From Acanthochromis polyacanthus (taxonomy: Eukaryota; Chordata; Actinopteri; Pomacentridae): a DNA stretch of 64,000 nucleotides. The DNA is taken from assembly GCF_021347895.1 (NCBI RefSeq), contig NC_067118.1:42217255-42281254 (forward strand). The letters run 5' to 3'. Below are positions 51,200-62,739 of this stretch, in pieces (the first letter of the stretch is position 1; each line of letters opens with the position of its first letter). A program made the position numbers and the translations under genes. The notes under the pieces were generated by a model. That model searched no databases and was not told the DNA's origin. It saw nothing but the letters and a program-made list of their open reading frames with translations.

Positions 51200-52172
51200 A
51201 TGTTTTGTCTTTTTACGGTCCAAGCACTGATGGTGCCTTGGACAGGCGGTGCAAGGGCACCAACTGTCCAAGGCATCGCAGTGCCTCGGAACCTATTGAA
51301 ACCTTAGGGTTTATTAGGGTCCAAGCACTGATGGTGCCGAGGACAGGCGGTGCAAGGGCACCGACTGTCCAAGGCACTACGGTGCCGAGGACCCTGTTGT
51401 AATGCAAGGAATTATGATAGTAATGTCATTGTCAACCAATGAAATTGCATTTTTTGGCAACGTTATCAAACTGCAAAATGTGTCAGATTTGGCATACATA
51501 TCAGGACTGGTGAAAAATTTTATATTTTATGGGAGTTGAGCATGTGTGTGCCAAAATGGCTCCATAGTGCGCCCTGTAAAATAGCAAATTGTTGTTACTA
51601 GCCTAATTCAAAAAAAAGTTTGGTCTACAGCTACAATATTTTGTAGGCATAAGCATCAAATCCGGACACATGAAAAAATCATGGCCATGCTGTAAACCCA
51701 ACAGGAAGTCGGCCATTTTGAATTTGCTGTATATTTTTGGAGATTAATAACTCATTGGATGTAAGTCCCAGAGATGTCAAATTTGGTCAGTATATGCAAC
51801 AGACCATCCTGATGCTCTGCATAAGTTTTAGGGTGTGGAAATGGCGGCCCCTGGAATTTGCCTTGGAACAGGAAATGCTGTGTAACTCTTCTGAACATGC
51901 TCCAATCTGCATCAAAGTTAACATGTATGATCAGAGTCCTGCCCTGATTAAATTCACATGCTGGTATACAGTCATAGTCATTGTGCTACCTGGTGGATGG
52001 AAGGAAATGCTCTATAACTAGCCTGTACATGCCCCAATCTCCCTGAAATTTTACATGTGTGATCACAGTTCAAGCCTGATGACATCTATTGGCCAAAATA
52101 CACTCCATGTGTGTGGATTCGCTGACCAGAGAGAATGTGAGGACATGTCCAACGCTGCTTGCAGCTTTAATT
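51200..52172. repeat. Interspersed fish repeat with hairpin-rich head
   Basis: Two head units (GGTCCAAGCACTGATGGTGCC) start about 91 bp apart at 51218 and 51309; each contains the near-perfect hairpin GGACAGGCGGTGC-AAGG-GCACCGACTGTCC. Diverged units of 100-130 bp follow (CATGCTCCAATCTGCATCAA...), ending at CAACGCTGCTTGCAGCTTTAATT. The same end recurs at 55905-55927. Family not named. Confidence 0.6.
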
Positions 52173-52319
52173 GTAATCTGTATTCATTAGAGTTCACTGG
52201 AGTTGTTAAGAAGCTTTTGTGTATCGATAAATATTAGCTCAGTCACATTGTAGATAATAGACCTTTATGATGGTGCTGTTCACATGCAGATATTAATAAT
52301 TACCAGCATTAAACACCTA

Positions 52320-52661
52320 GTGTGTAGGATTTAGTGGCATCTATGAAGTCTCCTGCACATAATTCAATGGAAAAATGTGAGACATTCTGTGGCAGCAGTG
52401 TTTGGTTGATGTGCTCTGGGGCTGCTGCAGAAACATGACAGTGCAACGTGATGGGCTCTGTGGAAACGGACCACCCTGTCTAAATATGCAGAGCTCCGTC
52501 TAAGCAAACAAAAACACCATTCATAATGACAAGTAATTCATCATGCGGTGAACTGCACAATTTACCCGATGATGAATTATGGTTTCATTATGTCCAAATC
52601 AAACTGTAATTATGGATACTGTATTCCATTTCTGCTAATAGATCACTCTAAATCCTACACA
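52320..52661. mobile_element. Miniature inverted-repeat element
   Basis: The left end GTGTGTAGGATTTAGTGGCA and the right end, inverted as CTGTGTAGGATTTAGAGTGA, form an imperfect inverted repeat around about 340 bp of non-coding DNA. The end style is common in fish genomes; superfamily not assigned. Confidence 0.6.
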
Positions 52662-53269
52662 GTTATCCTTAAAAACAGTGAAGGGTGAATAACAATGATA
52701 ATCTCATTATCACTGGGATGTATTATGCTGTTAGTGAACAGATAATTTTTGAAGCTGATGTGTTGGGAGCTGCAAAGATGAGAACAATCTAAGGGGAAAT
52801 GGCAATAGCTAGACTACTGGGTCAAAAATTGTAGATTTTGTGGGATATTCTTAGTATGCAGTAGATAGTACCACTAAACTGGGATGGGAAAATGATCACC
52901 TAAGGCTCATTGATGAATGTGTGGAACATAGAGGAGCTTCTGTTGTACAAACTGACGAAAAGTTTAATGCTGGCTATGATGGAGAGGTATTTGTGTCTCT
53001 ATAGAAATGTGTTGACTCCTATAAACCACTAAGGTGCATACAGTGGGCACATCAGCACACATGAGGCAATGGAGCAGATGAATCACATTTTCTTTCAAAT
53101 CATCTGGGTGGTCAGATGTATGTGTTGTGTGTCCTTTAGAAGGAGACAGGAGATTGACATATGGGATCAGTGTGGCATCCTGTGATATGTTGTGCTGGGA
53201 AACTTTGAGCAACATGTGGATGCCACTCTGACATGACTTGCCAATGTAATTACTGTTGTAAGTCATGTA

Positions 53270-54055
53270 GACGGGTTAATATATATCTGAGTGACTTTTG
53301 AAGTCCATGGGATGTATCTCACAATCATTTTTTATGTTCATTGTAAGTGGTTGTATTTATATAGCGCTTTTATCCAAAGCACTTACATGGTACGTCACAT
53401 TCACCCATTCACACGCTGACGGCAGAAGCTGCCATGCAAGGTGCTAACCACGACCCACCAGGAGCAGTTAGGGGTTCAGCGTCTTGCTCAGGGACACCTA
53501 GACATGAGCTCAACGGGCCAACCTTCCAGTTACAAGACGGCCACTCTACCTACTGAGCTATGCCGCCCCATGTTCATTGTTCATTGTTCATCTTTACAAA
53601 TTCCATAATTATTTATTATGGCAAAAATCAGTTTTTAATAAAAAGGACTGGATATTAGTAAACTGACAGCTAAATAACTGAATTTAATAACAAACACCTT
53701 CTAATTAGCTGAACAATAATTAAATGAGCTCATTGAAAAGTAGTTTTGATTGTGTTCTTTTTATTAGGTTCAGATGATTATGAGAGGTAATTGTTTTATG
53801 GAAATATATCAAATTTTCAAAGGAAAATAAATTCTATCACTTTCAACTAAGTTACCATTACAAAAAATACAATATCTTTATAAATAACTTAATTTTAATT
53901 TTCTGTCAATTGCATATATAATATTTTAGAAGATTTTTTCTGTAAAAATGCCATGTGGTGTTTGGTTATAGGTGGCTGGGTTGATTTTAGACCTGAAAAC
54001 AGCACAAATGTCAACTATGATACAAGAAGTCCCACAATCATATATTGACCCAGAT
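53270..54055. repeat. AT-rich interspersed repeat inside the Tc1 relic
   Basis: Same family as 1517-1925 and 26143-26425 (GAAGTCCATGGGATGTATCT ... TATATTGACCCAGATG). Interrupted by the SINE at 53344-53569. Confidence 0.6.
53344..53569 (-). mobile_element. tRNA-derived SINE-like insertion
   Basis: The minus strand begins GGGGCGGCATAGCTCAGTAG then GTAGAGTGG, a tRNA-like head with an A-box; the body ends in the ATATAAATACAACC style. It is flanked by the direct 10-bp repeat ATGTTCATTG (53334-53343 and 53570-53579), a target duplication. Confidence 0.7.
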
Positions 54056-54240
54056 GCCTTCATTGCAGTGGCTTCTTTCAGCTACATGAATTTGTACACT
54101 CTTTCTTCAGGAATGTTTAGAGGAACAATGACAAAGATCATGAAGTATCTGTGGGATGTGCTGGAAATTAAGTTTGATCCATAGAGGTTGTACCTTACAG
54201 GATCTGTTCTCTGAAACACAGGAGACTTGCAGAGTTCATA

Positions 54241-54780
54241 CCTTGATGGTGAGTGTTAGAAGAATTATGTTTAGATTACTTATAGTACTTATGTTAGAAG
54301 AAATATATTTAGGATACTTAGAATAGAATACTTGCTTTTAGATTATCATTAAGTGATTGTGAAATGTATGTGCCTTTTGAACCATGACTTTGTATGTATT
54401 TTCAACCATGATTCTATGTGTACTTTGTACTCTGTGGCAGAAACATGTAGACACAGTACATACTGACAGGTGACTAGAACTCAAGGCCTTCTAGATAACA
54501 AGGCAAGAAGATGTGAATACCACATGTCTGCCTCTGAAGGTCTTTATGTTAATGTTTTACTGCTTGTGAAGAAGGTTTTTCCCATTGTCATCTTGTGCTG
54601 AGTCGTGGTATGACACTCTATGTTACATTCCTGTCTGAAGCAAATAAAAAGACGTAGAGGTGACGCAGGCTCTTTGGAGTTGGGTGGCTGATGCTTTAGT
54701 GTTTACAGCCTGTCTCTCTCCTTGTGGCAAGTAAAATAGAAGAGCTTGAGTACTGTCTGTTCTTCCTTGTGTTTTTCAGG
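54241..54780. other. No gene; LTR-like composition
   Basis: From TGTTAGAAG (54250) to GTTTTTCA (54778) there is an AATAAA (about 54643) followed by a region of the kind seen in retroviral R/U5. It may be a solo LTR on the plus strand, but no clean target duplication is visible. Confidence 0.3.
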
Positions 54781-54967
54781 TTTTAAACACAACAGTCAGA
54801 AGTAGTTTAGCTGTGTGAAGAGGACTCAACTCGACTCGACTGGACTCCTTCTGAAATCAGAATGAAACTCGCCTAATAAGCAGCTACAATATGTAAACCT
54901 CATAACTAACCTTTGTTAGTTCCTCCTCACACTGCTAAACTACTTCTGACTGTTGTGTTTAAAACAC
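54781..54967. repeat. Fold-back inverted repeat
   Basis: The left arm GTTTTAAACACAACAGTCAG continues AAGTAGTTTAGC; the right arm, inverted, is identical over about 32 bp, and similarity extends further (GTGTGAAGAGGA vs GTGTGAGGAGGA). Spacer about 95 bp. Typical of a miniature fold-back element. Confidence 0.75.
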
Positions 54968-54979
54968 CTCTTTTTTTGA

Positions 54980-55163
54980 AAGTATTGTTTTTTGGCCTTT
55001 TTTTGGCTTTATTAGATAGGTGCAGTGTAGAGAGATTGACAGGAAATGAGGGAGAAGAGTGAGGGGAAGACATGCAGCAAATGGGAATCAAACCCGGGCC
55101 GCTGCGTCAGAGACCAGCCCCTATACATGGTTGGCCCGCTTAATCTGTTGAGCTATACGGGCA
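54980..55163 (-). mobile_element. tRNA-derived SINE
   Basis: The minus strand starts GCCCGTATAGCTCAACAGAT (A-box) and has the B-box GGGTTTGATTCCC, then CATGTC and a body ending in a CCAAAAAAAGGCC-type tail. Promoter boxes and order fit a SINE. Confidence 0.7.
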
Positions 55164-55169
55164 GATTAC

Positions 55170-55927
55170 GGGTCATTTTTGAGAACAAACTCCTCCTAGG
55201 GGCTTACTCTTAGAGACTTCAAATTCCGCCGTATATACAAAACAGCATAATGATCAAAAGTTATTAAAAGTTCCCGCGTAAGCCAAAGGGTGTGGCCATG
55301 GCGACCTCCAGAATTTTGATGCTTCGCCATGAAATATCAACAGCTGTGTAACTATCCTCTGCATGCTCCAGTCTCCTTCAAACTTTACATGTGTGATCAG
55401 AGCCCAGTTTAGAAGACATCCATTGACCAATATACAGTCAGAGTGACAGCGCCACCTGTTGGATAAACAGGAAATGCTGTACAACTAGCCTGTACATACT
55501 CCAATCTACCTGAAATTTTACGTGTGATCAGAGTCCAATGCTGATCACTACCATAGGCTAATATATATTCTTGATCGCAGTGCCACCTTGTGGATGGACA
55601 GAAAGTGCTTTATAATTAGCCTGTACATGCTCCAAACTGTCTGAAACTTTACACGTCTGATCAGAGTCCGGTCCTGATGACATCCATAGACCAATATGAA
55701 GTCACAGTCATAGCACCACCTAGTGAATGGACAGGAAGTGCTGCATGTCTAACCTGTACATGCTCCAGTCTGCCTGAAACTTTACACGTGTGATCACAGC
55801 CCAACTGTCATCACATTCATTAGCTGAAATATACTCTCAATCACAGTGCCACCTGGTGGACGTGCTTGGATTCACCGACCAGCAAGAGTGCGAGGACCCA
55901 TCCAACGCTGCTTGCAGCTTTAATTGT
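55170..55927. repeat. Interspersed repeat with about 120-bp internal units
   Basis: Units carrying CATGCTCCA-TCTGCCTGAAA-CTTTACACGTGTGATCAGAG, then CCAATATACAGTCA and GCGCCACCTGTTGGAT, recur four to five times, ending CAACGCTGCTTGCAGCTTTAATT. It shares its end and many phrases with 51200-52172. Confidence 0.65.
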
Positions 55928-55959
55928 TATTTTTGTTGTTGTATGTATGCTGCTAAATG

Positions 55960-55960
<1 letters not shown>

Positions 55961-56029
<69 letters not shown>
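55961..56029. repeat. (TATC)n microsatellite
   Basis: About 17 perfect units. Confidence 0.95.
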
Positions 56030-56820
56030 GCAAGACATGTTTACTATATTTATTTTATTTTCAAAAATGGGACAGTTCGTAATAATGTACATTTCCACGT
56101 AAATACAACAGATTCTAGCCAGCTAATTTCCATCTCCAGTCCCACTGGCAGATCAAAAATAAAGAAATTACAAATAACATAATGCCATAACTGAACAAAG
56201 ATATCAAAAAACAAGGACAAGCAACAAACAATAACAGAAAGCAAGCTATCAAGCAGTAATAAATTAACATTTCAGAATCAAAATCAGAATCATAATCAAT
56301 TTTTATTGTCATTGCACACTTTCATATAAAATGAAATTTGTTTTCGAGCTGCCAATGGCAAAATGATTATATTGCAAATATTTCTTTGTTGCTATTGCAC
56401 ATATCCCTCTATCATTATTGCACATTGCTATACTACACTAACCCATCTGTCACTATAACGTTAAACTCCACTACATATATACCTCTGACACTATTACACG
56501 TAATTGTATTGCACATTTCTTTTAATCACTATTGCACATATCCCTAATAACCCTATACATATCACTTTAACACTATTGCACATATCTCATTATCTCTATT
56601 GCTCATGACCCTTAAACACTATTACACATGATTGTATTGCACATTTCTCATTATCACTATTGCTCATGATAACATTGCATGCACTGTTAATTTATGTGAA
56701 TATTAATAATATTTTTATTTAATAAAAATACAAAATAACGCTTTATTTTCAAGTTAGCGTTGGGAGATCAAAAAATAGACTGGGATGACTTATTTTGAAA
56801 TATTATTCTTCAGTATAAAG
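56030..56820. repeat. Low-complexity ATTGCACAT minisatellite
   Basis: 56340-56690 repeats phrases such as CACTATTGCACATAT, CTATTACACATGATTG and TTGCACATTTCT. No gene; directly upstream of the ubr4 promoter region. Confidence 0.6.
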
Positions 56821-56935
56821 TAATATTTTGATGCAATACTGGCTTTTGGACTGTTATCAGATTGTGAACGCCCCCCATGATTTACTTTCACAGTTGCTTC
56901 CTCCGGTAGCTAGTTTTTTTCTATGGGATTTCAAG

Positions 56936-57060
56936 ATGGCGTCGAGCGGAGGAGATGGGGAGCACGAATGGACAGCGGCAGTTCGGCCGCTTTTATCAGC
57001 TTCGTACACCGCTTTTGAAACGAAAGAGCTACCTCAGCTTATTGGGTCTATCATCAACAG
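56936..57060 (+). CDS. ubr4: ubr4 exon 1
   Basis: 125 nt encoding MASSGGDGEHEWTAAVRPLL ... IGSIIN plus AG; donor CAACAG|GTGACC. An in-frame ATG lies upstream (56828), but the downstream ATG fits the family start and Kozak context better. Confidence 0.9.
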
Positions 57061-60000
57061 GTGACCGGTTATATGTCAATAACCTACGGGGCTTATAATT
57101 GCTGAAATACTGTCCGTGTCCACCCAGGATTAGCTGACTGGCTCACTTGCTAACTTAGCTTGGTTAGTTAAGTTCGATGGGAAACGTTACCCGCTCGGCT
57201 AACGTTAGCGGCTAGCAAGCTACTTAAGCTTAACTTGCACTAGCACCGAGTCCGTTGCTAACGGTAGCTAACTTACTCAAAATGCTATTTAGCGAGCGCT
57301 TGCCTGGTAACTTATAAACAGTTTGAAACAAAGCACGACTTGTGGCCGATGAAGGCCAATCTCGAACGTGAAGTTGTTGCTGTGCGAACGTTAGTTGGCG
57401 TCGCATTGTTACGTTTAGGAAATTTGCTTCATCATTAGCTAGCTAACACAAACATTAGCCAGCGAGCTAACCAACCGGGCCTTCCAACCGGAGGGGCTAA
57501 CGTAACGTTGATATGGCCCAGCCAGAGTAATAGACGACTACGTCAGCTGACTTAACTTGGCTAAATATGCTTTGACTTTTCAAATGCATTTTAGTATAGG
57601 TATGACAACAGATAATTCACATATAAACTGATCGGTAAAGGTAGCTAGCTCGTTAAACATTGTCAGCTGTATGCTTGTGGTTGGGCTGAAAGTAGGCGGG
57701 GACCCTATTTCTCGACTGCTTCTTGATCAGGTGATTGTGGGTCGCTGTTAACGTATTGTCAGTAAAATCCAAACCTTGTATTTAAGCTTGAGAGTTAAGC
57801 TGTTGTGGTGAAATCCGAGATGGATACACTAAACTGCAAAGAGGCTGAAACGATGAGAACTTGTTATCGGAGAAGAGTGTCACAGCCAGGCATGATTATT
57901 TTGGTGTCTCGCCAATATTTTTCTCTTGAAAGTCGGTATATATGCTAATTTCGCTTTGTAACAACCATTGCATGTATATCCACTGAGAGACTGTCTAGCA
58001 AATAGCAGAGGCCAGGTTGTCACTTGACACTGGTGTAGGGTGGTGATTGCTCTGCGCATTCAAGTGCAAAGCTTCCTGCTATATTTATAGGTTTCATTTT
58101 CCTCAGAAACAATGCAACCTGCAAAGTGGAGCAACACTGCTACAATCACTGATCGTGTCGTTTTTGCAGCTGATGTTTGACTATTGTGATGTTGTCTGTT
58201 ATCTTCATATGTAGTCGAAACCTTGGAGCAAATGTTTGTGGTCCTTTTCAGGTGACTAACATCGACAAACCTGTTTATCACAGAGCCCCAAGTGTTTATG
58301 TAGAGAGCGTTAAAGATTCAAAACACGCCGAAAGCTAAATTCTTCTTGTGTCGTCACAAATTTACACAACATATCAGCTGCCAATATCCATCGCCAGAGT
58401 TTGAGAACATTGAGGGTAGCAAAGTTAAGTTCTCAAAGAGTGTTATTTTTTAAATGATTTGGACATGGTTTATCTGCCTGGATTTTATTATGTGTTCACT
58501 CTTGACTTCATTCTGCTAGACTGCCCACATGCAGAATGTCCTTATTGCTGCAGCTTTGTTGTCAAGTATTTTTTTTTCCATTTATAGATTGCACTTAGTT
58601 GTGTTATTTTGTCTAAAAAAAACTGACACACTTCCTGCCAAATGTTTTGAAGGAATAAAGTTGAACTGAGGTCACAATTTATGTTTGAAGAAAGAAAAAG
58701 AACTTCCTGGGAAATACACCAGAAATGCTAATTCATTCTCTGAAGCCACGTTTGATAACTATTCAGATGCTCACTCATTAGCATACACTGTCAATTTTTT
58801 ATCCTGCAGTTTCTGACACTGTAAACACAGGAGTTGAAATATGCTGTAAGAGTAGTTTGACTTATATTTTCTGTTTTTACAGATGTTGATATTTACAATT
58901 ATAAAGTTTAGTTGTCAGATTTAGGTATGCTGACTCTTTAGGAGAATATTTCGGTGTTATATCATCTGGGAAATGTAATTCTGTCATGATAAATACTGTT
59001 TTAGTAAATTTTTTTTCCATTGGACTTTTAATTGTTGAGGAAGAATCTTGAGGTATCATATCTGTTTGATTTTAGAGACTTGGCTATCACATAGTTACAT
59101 GAAGACGAACTAATTTATATCACAAACAGCATGCCAGTAATACTCTAAGGTCTTTTCATCATTTGAAGCGTAATTGTTTTTGGCAGCTGTCCATTTCCTT
59201 CACCATGCCATTGTGCATATTTTTATGGTCAGGACAATAAAGGCAGCAAATAACCCAATCAACAGTACTTGGTAGACCCTCCAGAAAAACGCGGACAAAA
59301 ATCCTTGATTATGCGGGCTACAATCCTTGATTATGCGGGCTAAAATCCTTAATTATGCGAATGAATATGCGGGGTTTTTATGCCATTTTATGCTGGGAAA
59401 TTGCGGAAAGTTGCAAAGTATGTGAATAGTTGTGAAATATGCAAAAATATGTGCGATTCGCCTGCCGTCTGGACGAGGAGGGATGTGTCCTCTAATCAGA
59501 CACTGGGACTGCTGTGGGGTTACTGGACTGACAGCCTGTGCTTTGGGGGGGGGGGAGCTCACAGCAGCACCTGCTGCTTGTTGAGGACAGTAACTGCAGA
59601 ATGATCCGAGTTTTCCTGTCAGTCTCCAAAACGGCAGAAAAAGTCGCTAAATTTGTGGCTAGTCGCTTTTGACAAAAAAAGTCACTAGGAGCTTTGAAAA
59701 GTTGCTAGATTTAGCGAGAAAGTCGCTAAGTTAGCAACACTGGCGCCGCGCTCTACATCAGCTCGTGCTTCTAGTGTGTGTGTGAATGAACTGATGACGT
59801 CAGGCCGGGCGTCACATAAAAACTGACAACTCCATTTATATCGGTTATAGTTTTCTCATTTTATGCGGAAATTGTGAAATCAAGCGGGACCCGCATATTT
59901 CTCTTTTTTTTCGTGGAAATGTGAGTTTCTTGCGGGAATTATGCGCTGTTTTGCGGGGATTATGCGGCCTTTTGGGAAATAATTGACCCCTGCATAATCA

Positions 60001-61950
60001 GCGGCATTTTGGTGATTAATGCAGGAATTCATGCGATCGCATAATCGCATTTTTCTGGAGGGTCTAACTTGGGATCTTTTTTTGGGGAGATGTAGGAGTG
60101 TGGAATGTGTTTGCAAAATTTTAGAAAGTTTTAAATGTGTTTGCATTGCAGATCATAGATTCTTGCTACCGTATATTGTCATGGTACATCACATTGGGCT
60201 GGTTCTGTGGTGTCATTTGAGCAGATTAATGTTTTGGAAGCTGCAGAAAAGTTGTCTAGTATGCAAAGGAAAGTAAACATCATGTTCAGCTAATTTCAAA
60301 AGCCTGAAAAAACAAGATTTAGATGCAGTGTTTGAAAGGGATGCAGCAATCAAGCACAAAGTATGCCTGTTCTTTGATAAGTGACCCTCATTTTTCAAAA
60401 TCCATTAGTAGATTTGTAGTTAAAAAATGTGGTTTGAATAATGTCTCATGTCCAGTCATGGTTAGTCAGCTGGAACAGGTTTTTGACAATATATTTCTGC
60501 TGTAGATTTTATTCAGAAGGATTATAACTCTATCCTCTCTTTTCTGAAAAGAAAATTACAACGAACATGTTTGAAAATGTATATTCGACATTATTTAATG
60601 TCATATTCCTCTTGTCATTTGCAGTGAATCAGACATTCTCCACCATGACAAACAGTATGAGCCTTTCTACTCATCATTCGTGGCGCTCTCTGCACATTAC
60701 ATCACCACAGTATGTGGACAAAGTATGTATCTGTCATTTTCTCTTCGGTATAATAGATGTTTGACTACTGACTCAGTCAAAGCATTTGGATGAAAGAGTT
60801 TGTGTTTCTTCTGGCCTGAAAAATATATTTGTCCTGTTTCTCTAGTACCGAGAAATCAGTTGCTGTCGGTTGCCGCAGCGTGCAAAGTATTGATTGAATT
60901 CTCGTTGCTGCGCCTGGAGAACCCAGATGAAGCATGTGCAGTATCACAGGTGAGTGAAACAACCTGCAGTGAGGAGAACGTAATGCCATCCGACTACATT
61001 CAGAGGAACATTTTAGTTTGATTCAATTGTTTTAAATTTGGTGTGTTGTCTTTTTCTTTCTAAATTATTGTCGACTATTTTTTGCTTTTTCTACTTTTGT
61101 GTCTGTTTTATATTTGAAAGGGAATTATTTGCTGTATAGACTCAGTGCTTCAGTTGAGTAATGCTGTTAATATTTTTTCCAGAAACACCTGATTCTTCTT
61201 ATAAAAGGACTTTGCACTGGCTGCAGCAGACTAGATCGCACAGAAATCATTACTTTCACTGCTATGATGAAGTCTGCCAAGTTGCCTCAAACCGTGAAGA
61301 CCCTTTCAGATGGTGAGTATCTCTTAAGAGATGGAGTAAATCAGCGCTTCACTATTGGTGACACAACACTCCCGGTAGTAGGAAGAGAGATACCTGAGGG
61401 ATTAACAGAAAAATCCCTTAGGTTTTCTTACAAAACAAGGAGTTTTCAAAGCTTTGGTATGTGACTGAGACATTTGGTGTGTTTCCTTTAATAGTGGAAG
61501 ATCAGAAGGAGTTGCCCAGTGCTGTGAACCCAGAGCTTCGACAAAAAGAAGTACAAATGAACTTCTTTAATCAGCTGACTTCAGTTTTTAACCCTGACCT
61601 TACCACCATCTTGGCCTCCCCATCAGCAGCACACATGCAGGCAAGTGCTCCAGACCCATCTGCCCCCTCCAGTCCTGACACAACAGCTGAAGTTTACCAC
61701 AGCAGCTTGTTCATGTTTCTTGTCATGGCTTTTTACACTGAATATAAAAAAAAACTGTACACCTGTAATTTATTGTACAGTTGCTCTGTCACTGCATTGT
61801 TTGTATCCATCATTTCAGTTTGTAAAAAGTTCAACTCTTTCCACTTTTAGGCTGAGAGTGATTGCGATGACCAAACCACAGATCAAGCTGTTCAGGCCAA
61901 AATGAAAAATGCCTTTGTCTCTCAGAATGTGTCAAGCTTACAGGAACTTG
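56936..61950 (+). CDS. ubr4: E3 ubiquitin ligase UBR4 (p600), N-terminal exons only
   Basis: Exons 56936-57060, 60625-60722, 60846-60949, 61183-61312, 61495-61640 and 61851-61950 join in frame to 234 codons plus one base; the gene runs off the window. UBR4 is a giant (about 5,200 aa in mammals) N-recognin working in the N-degron pathway, with roles in cytoskeleton, calmodulin binding and proteostasis. Only the first part is present, before the UBR box. Conserved blocks: AAVRPLLSASYTAFETKELP, YEPFYSSFVALSAHYITTV, PRNQLLSVAAACKVLIEF, LRLENPDEACAVSQ, GLCTGCSRLDRTEIITFTA, RQKEVQMNFFNQLTSVFNP and SQNVSSLQELG. The start AAGATGG has good context and matches the family N-terminus (MASSGG). Exon 5 appears to use a GC donor. 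The next exon lies beyond the window. Head-to-head with emc1, 6.2 kb apart. Confidence 0.93.
57061..59272. other. ubr4 intron 1, CpG-containing 5' part
   Basis: 57130-57530 is rich in GCTAAC/GTTAGC words, including the palindrome GCTAACGTTAGC. No further exon or repeat is recognised up to 59272. Confidence 0.45.
59273..60066 (-). mobile_element. DNA element with TAGACCCTCC ends, copy 2 (ubr4 intron 1)
   Basis: Same ends as 47922-48694, opposite orientation, flanked by ACTTGG on both sides (6-bp target duplication). The interior matches copy 1 closely (reverse complement), with small indels. Confidence 0.8.
60625..60949 (+). CDS. ubr4: ubr4 exons 2-3
   Basis: 60625-60722 ends at CAAA|GTATGT rather than the upstream GTATGT at 60710, because only this choice gives VCGQIPRNQL in frame with 60846-60949. 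Exon 3 ends TCACAG|GTGAGT. Confidence 0.88.
61183..61950 (+). CDS. ubr4: ubr4 exons 4-6
   Basis: 61183-61312 (KHLILLIKGLCTGCSRLDRT...), 61495-61640 (VEDQKELPSAVNPELRQKEV ... AAHMQ) and 61851-61950 (AESDCDDQTTDQAVQAKMKN ... LQELG). Exon 5's donor is CAG|GCAAGT; a weak GT site at 61692 is the in-frame alternative. Confidence 0.85.
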
Positions 61951-62739
61951 GTGAGTAGTTGCTGCTCTTCTGCTGGAGGTTGTTGGTTTGTAAATACTAG
62001 TTTATGTTTATCTTGATTTAGAAGTTTTATTCCACTTTGTGCTGAACGATGTCCAAAATTATGTCTTTGGCAAAGTCTAATATGTTGGAAAGCCAGCATT
62101 AATTAATTAATATGCATAAAGAAGTTGCCTTTCAATTTGCATGTAGCAGAAAAACTATATTGGCAAATACTGAGGCTGCACAGACTTTGTGATAGTTTTA
62201 TTTTTCTGCAATATATACTGAGATCTGAAAAAAGTACAGGACTGTTCACCAGATGACCTTTGAAACAATTAGTCATTCTGGATTCATTTGGGTGATTCTG
62301 TAGGGGATGGGTTTCTGCATAGAAAACTAGACGAGCCCCCAGTAGAGGGCAGAACCCCGCCCATGCATGATACTCTGTATCAATTTTGATCATCCTACGT
62401 ATATCCCTTCCTACTTGATCTGCTGACCTCTAACTCCACAACTGACCAGGGGACCTTAGACTGATCTTCAGTGCCAAGTTTGATTATCCTGACTCCAGCA
62501 CTTGCAGAGATATCTGACCGGACATACCCACCCACCCACATACATACTTACCCAACCAGATACCGAAGCGAATGCAGTAACCCCGCTGACGTACGTCAGG
62601 CGTGGTTAATAATGAAATAAAATAAACACGCTCCTCTTAAAACATCCCCCGCCTTATATACAGTGCCTCTAAGTGCAAGAAAAAATAATATATACTGGAC
62701 GATACACCTACAAAATGATACATCTTCACTACAATAAAA
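61951..62739. other. ubr4 intron 6: repeat-like, no exon seen
   Basis: 62390-62620 (CTTGATCTGCTGACCTC ... GAGATATCTGACCGGACATAC, ACGTACGTCAGGCG) has the style of the flanks of the array that follows. A CTCF-like CCCAGTAGAGGGCAG is at about 62337-62351. No exon recognised. Confidence 0.4.

Larger units (their letters stand above)
52770..54240 (+). pseudogene. Decayed Tc1-like transposase, split by later insertions
   Basis: In the plus sense 52785-53265 follows a Tc1-type transposase gene (GTAGATTTTGTGGGATATTC, AAGGCTCATTGATG, TTTAATGCTGGCTATGATGG, GCAGATGAATCACATTTTC), and 54056-54240 follows its 3' part (GCAGTGGCTTCTTTCAGC, GAATGTTTAGAGGAACAATG, TCTGTGGGATGTGCTGGA). Many stops and indels; inactive. 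The middle is replaced by an AT-rich repeat (53270-54055), which itself contains a SINE. Confidence 0.65.

Noticed and set aside
53344..53569. tRNA gene on the minus strand
   Set aside because: The tRNA-like head lacks a proper cloverleaf and CCA-adjacent acceptor pairing and is flanked by a 10-bp target duplication, so it is a SINE.
54250..54778. Solo LTR
   Set aside because: Composition and an AATAAA are suggestive, but I could not find matching ends or a flanking target duplication.
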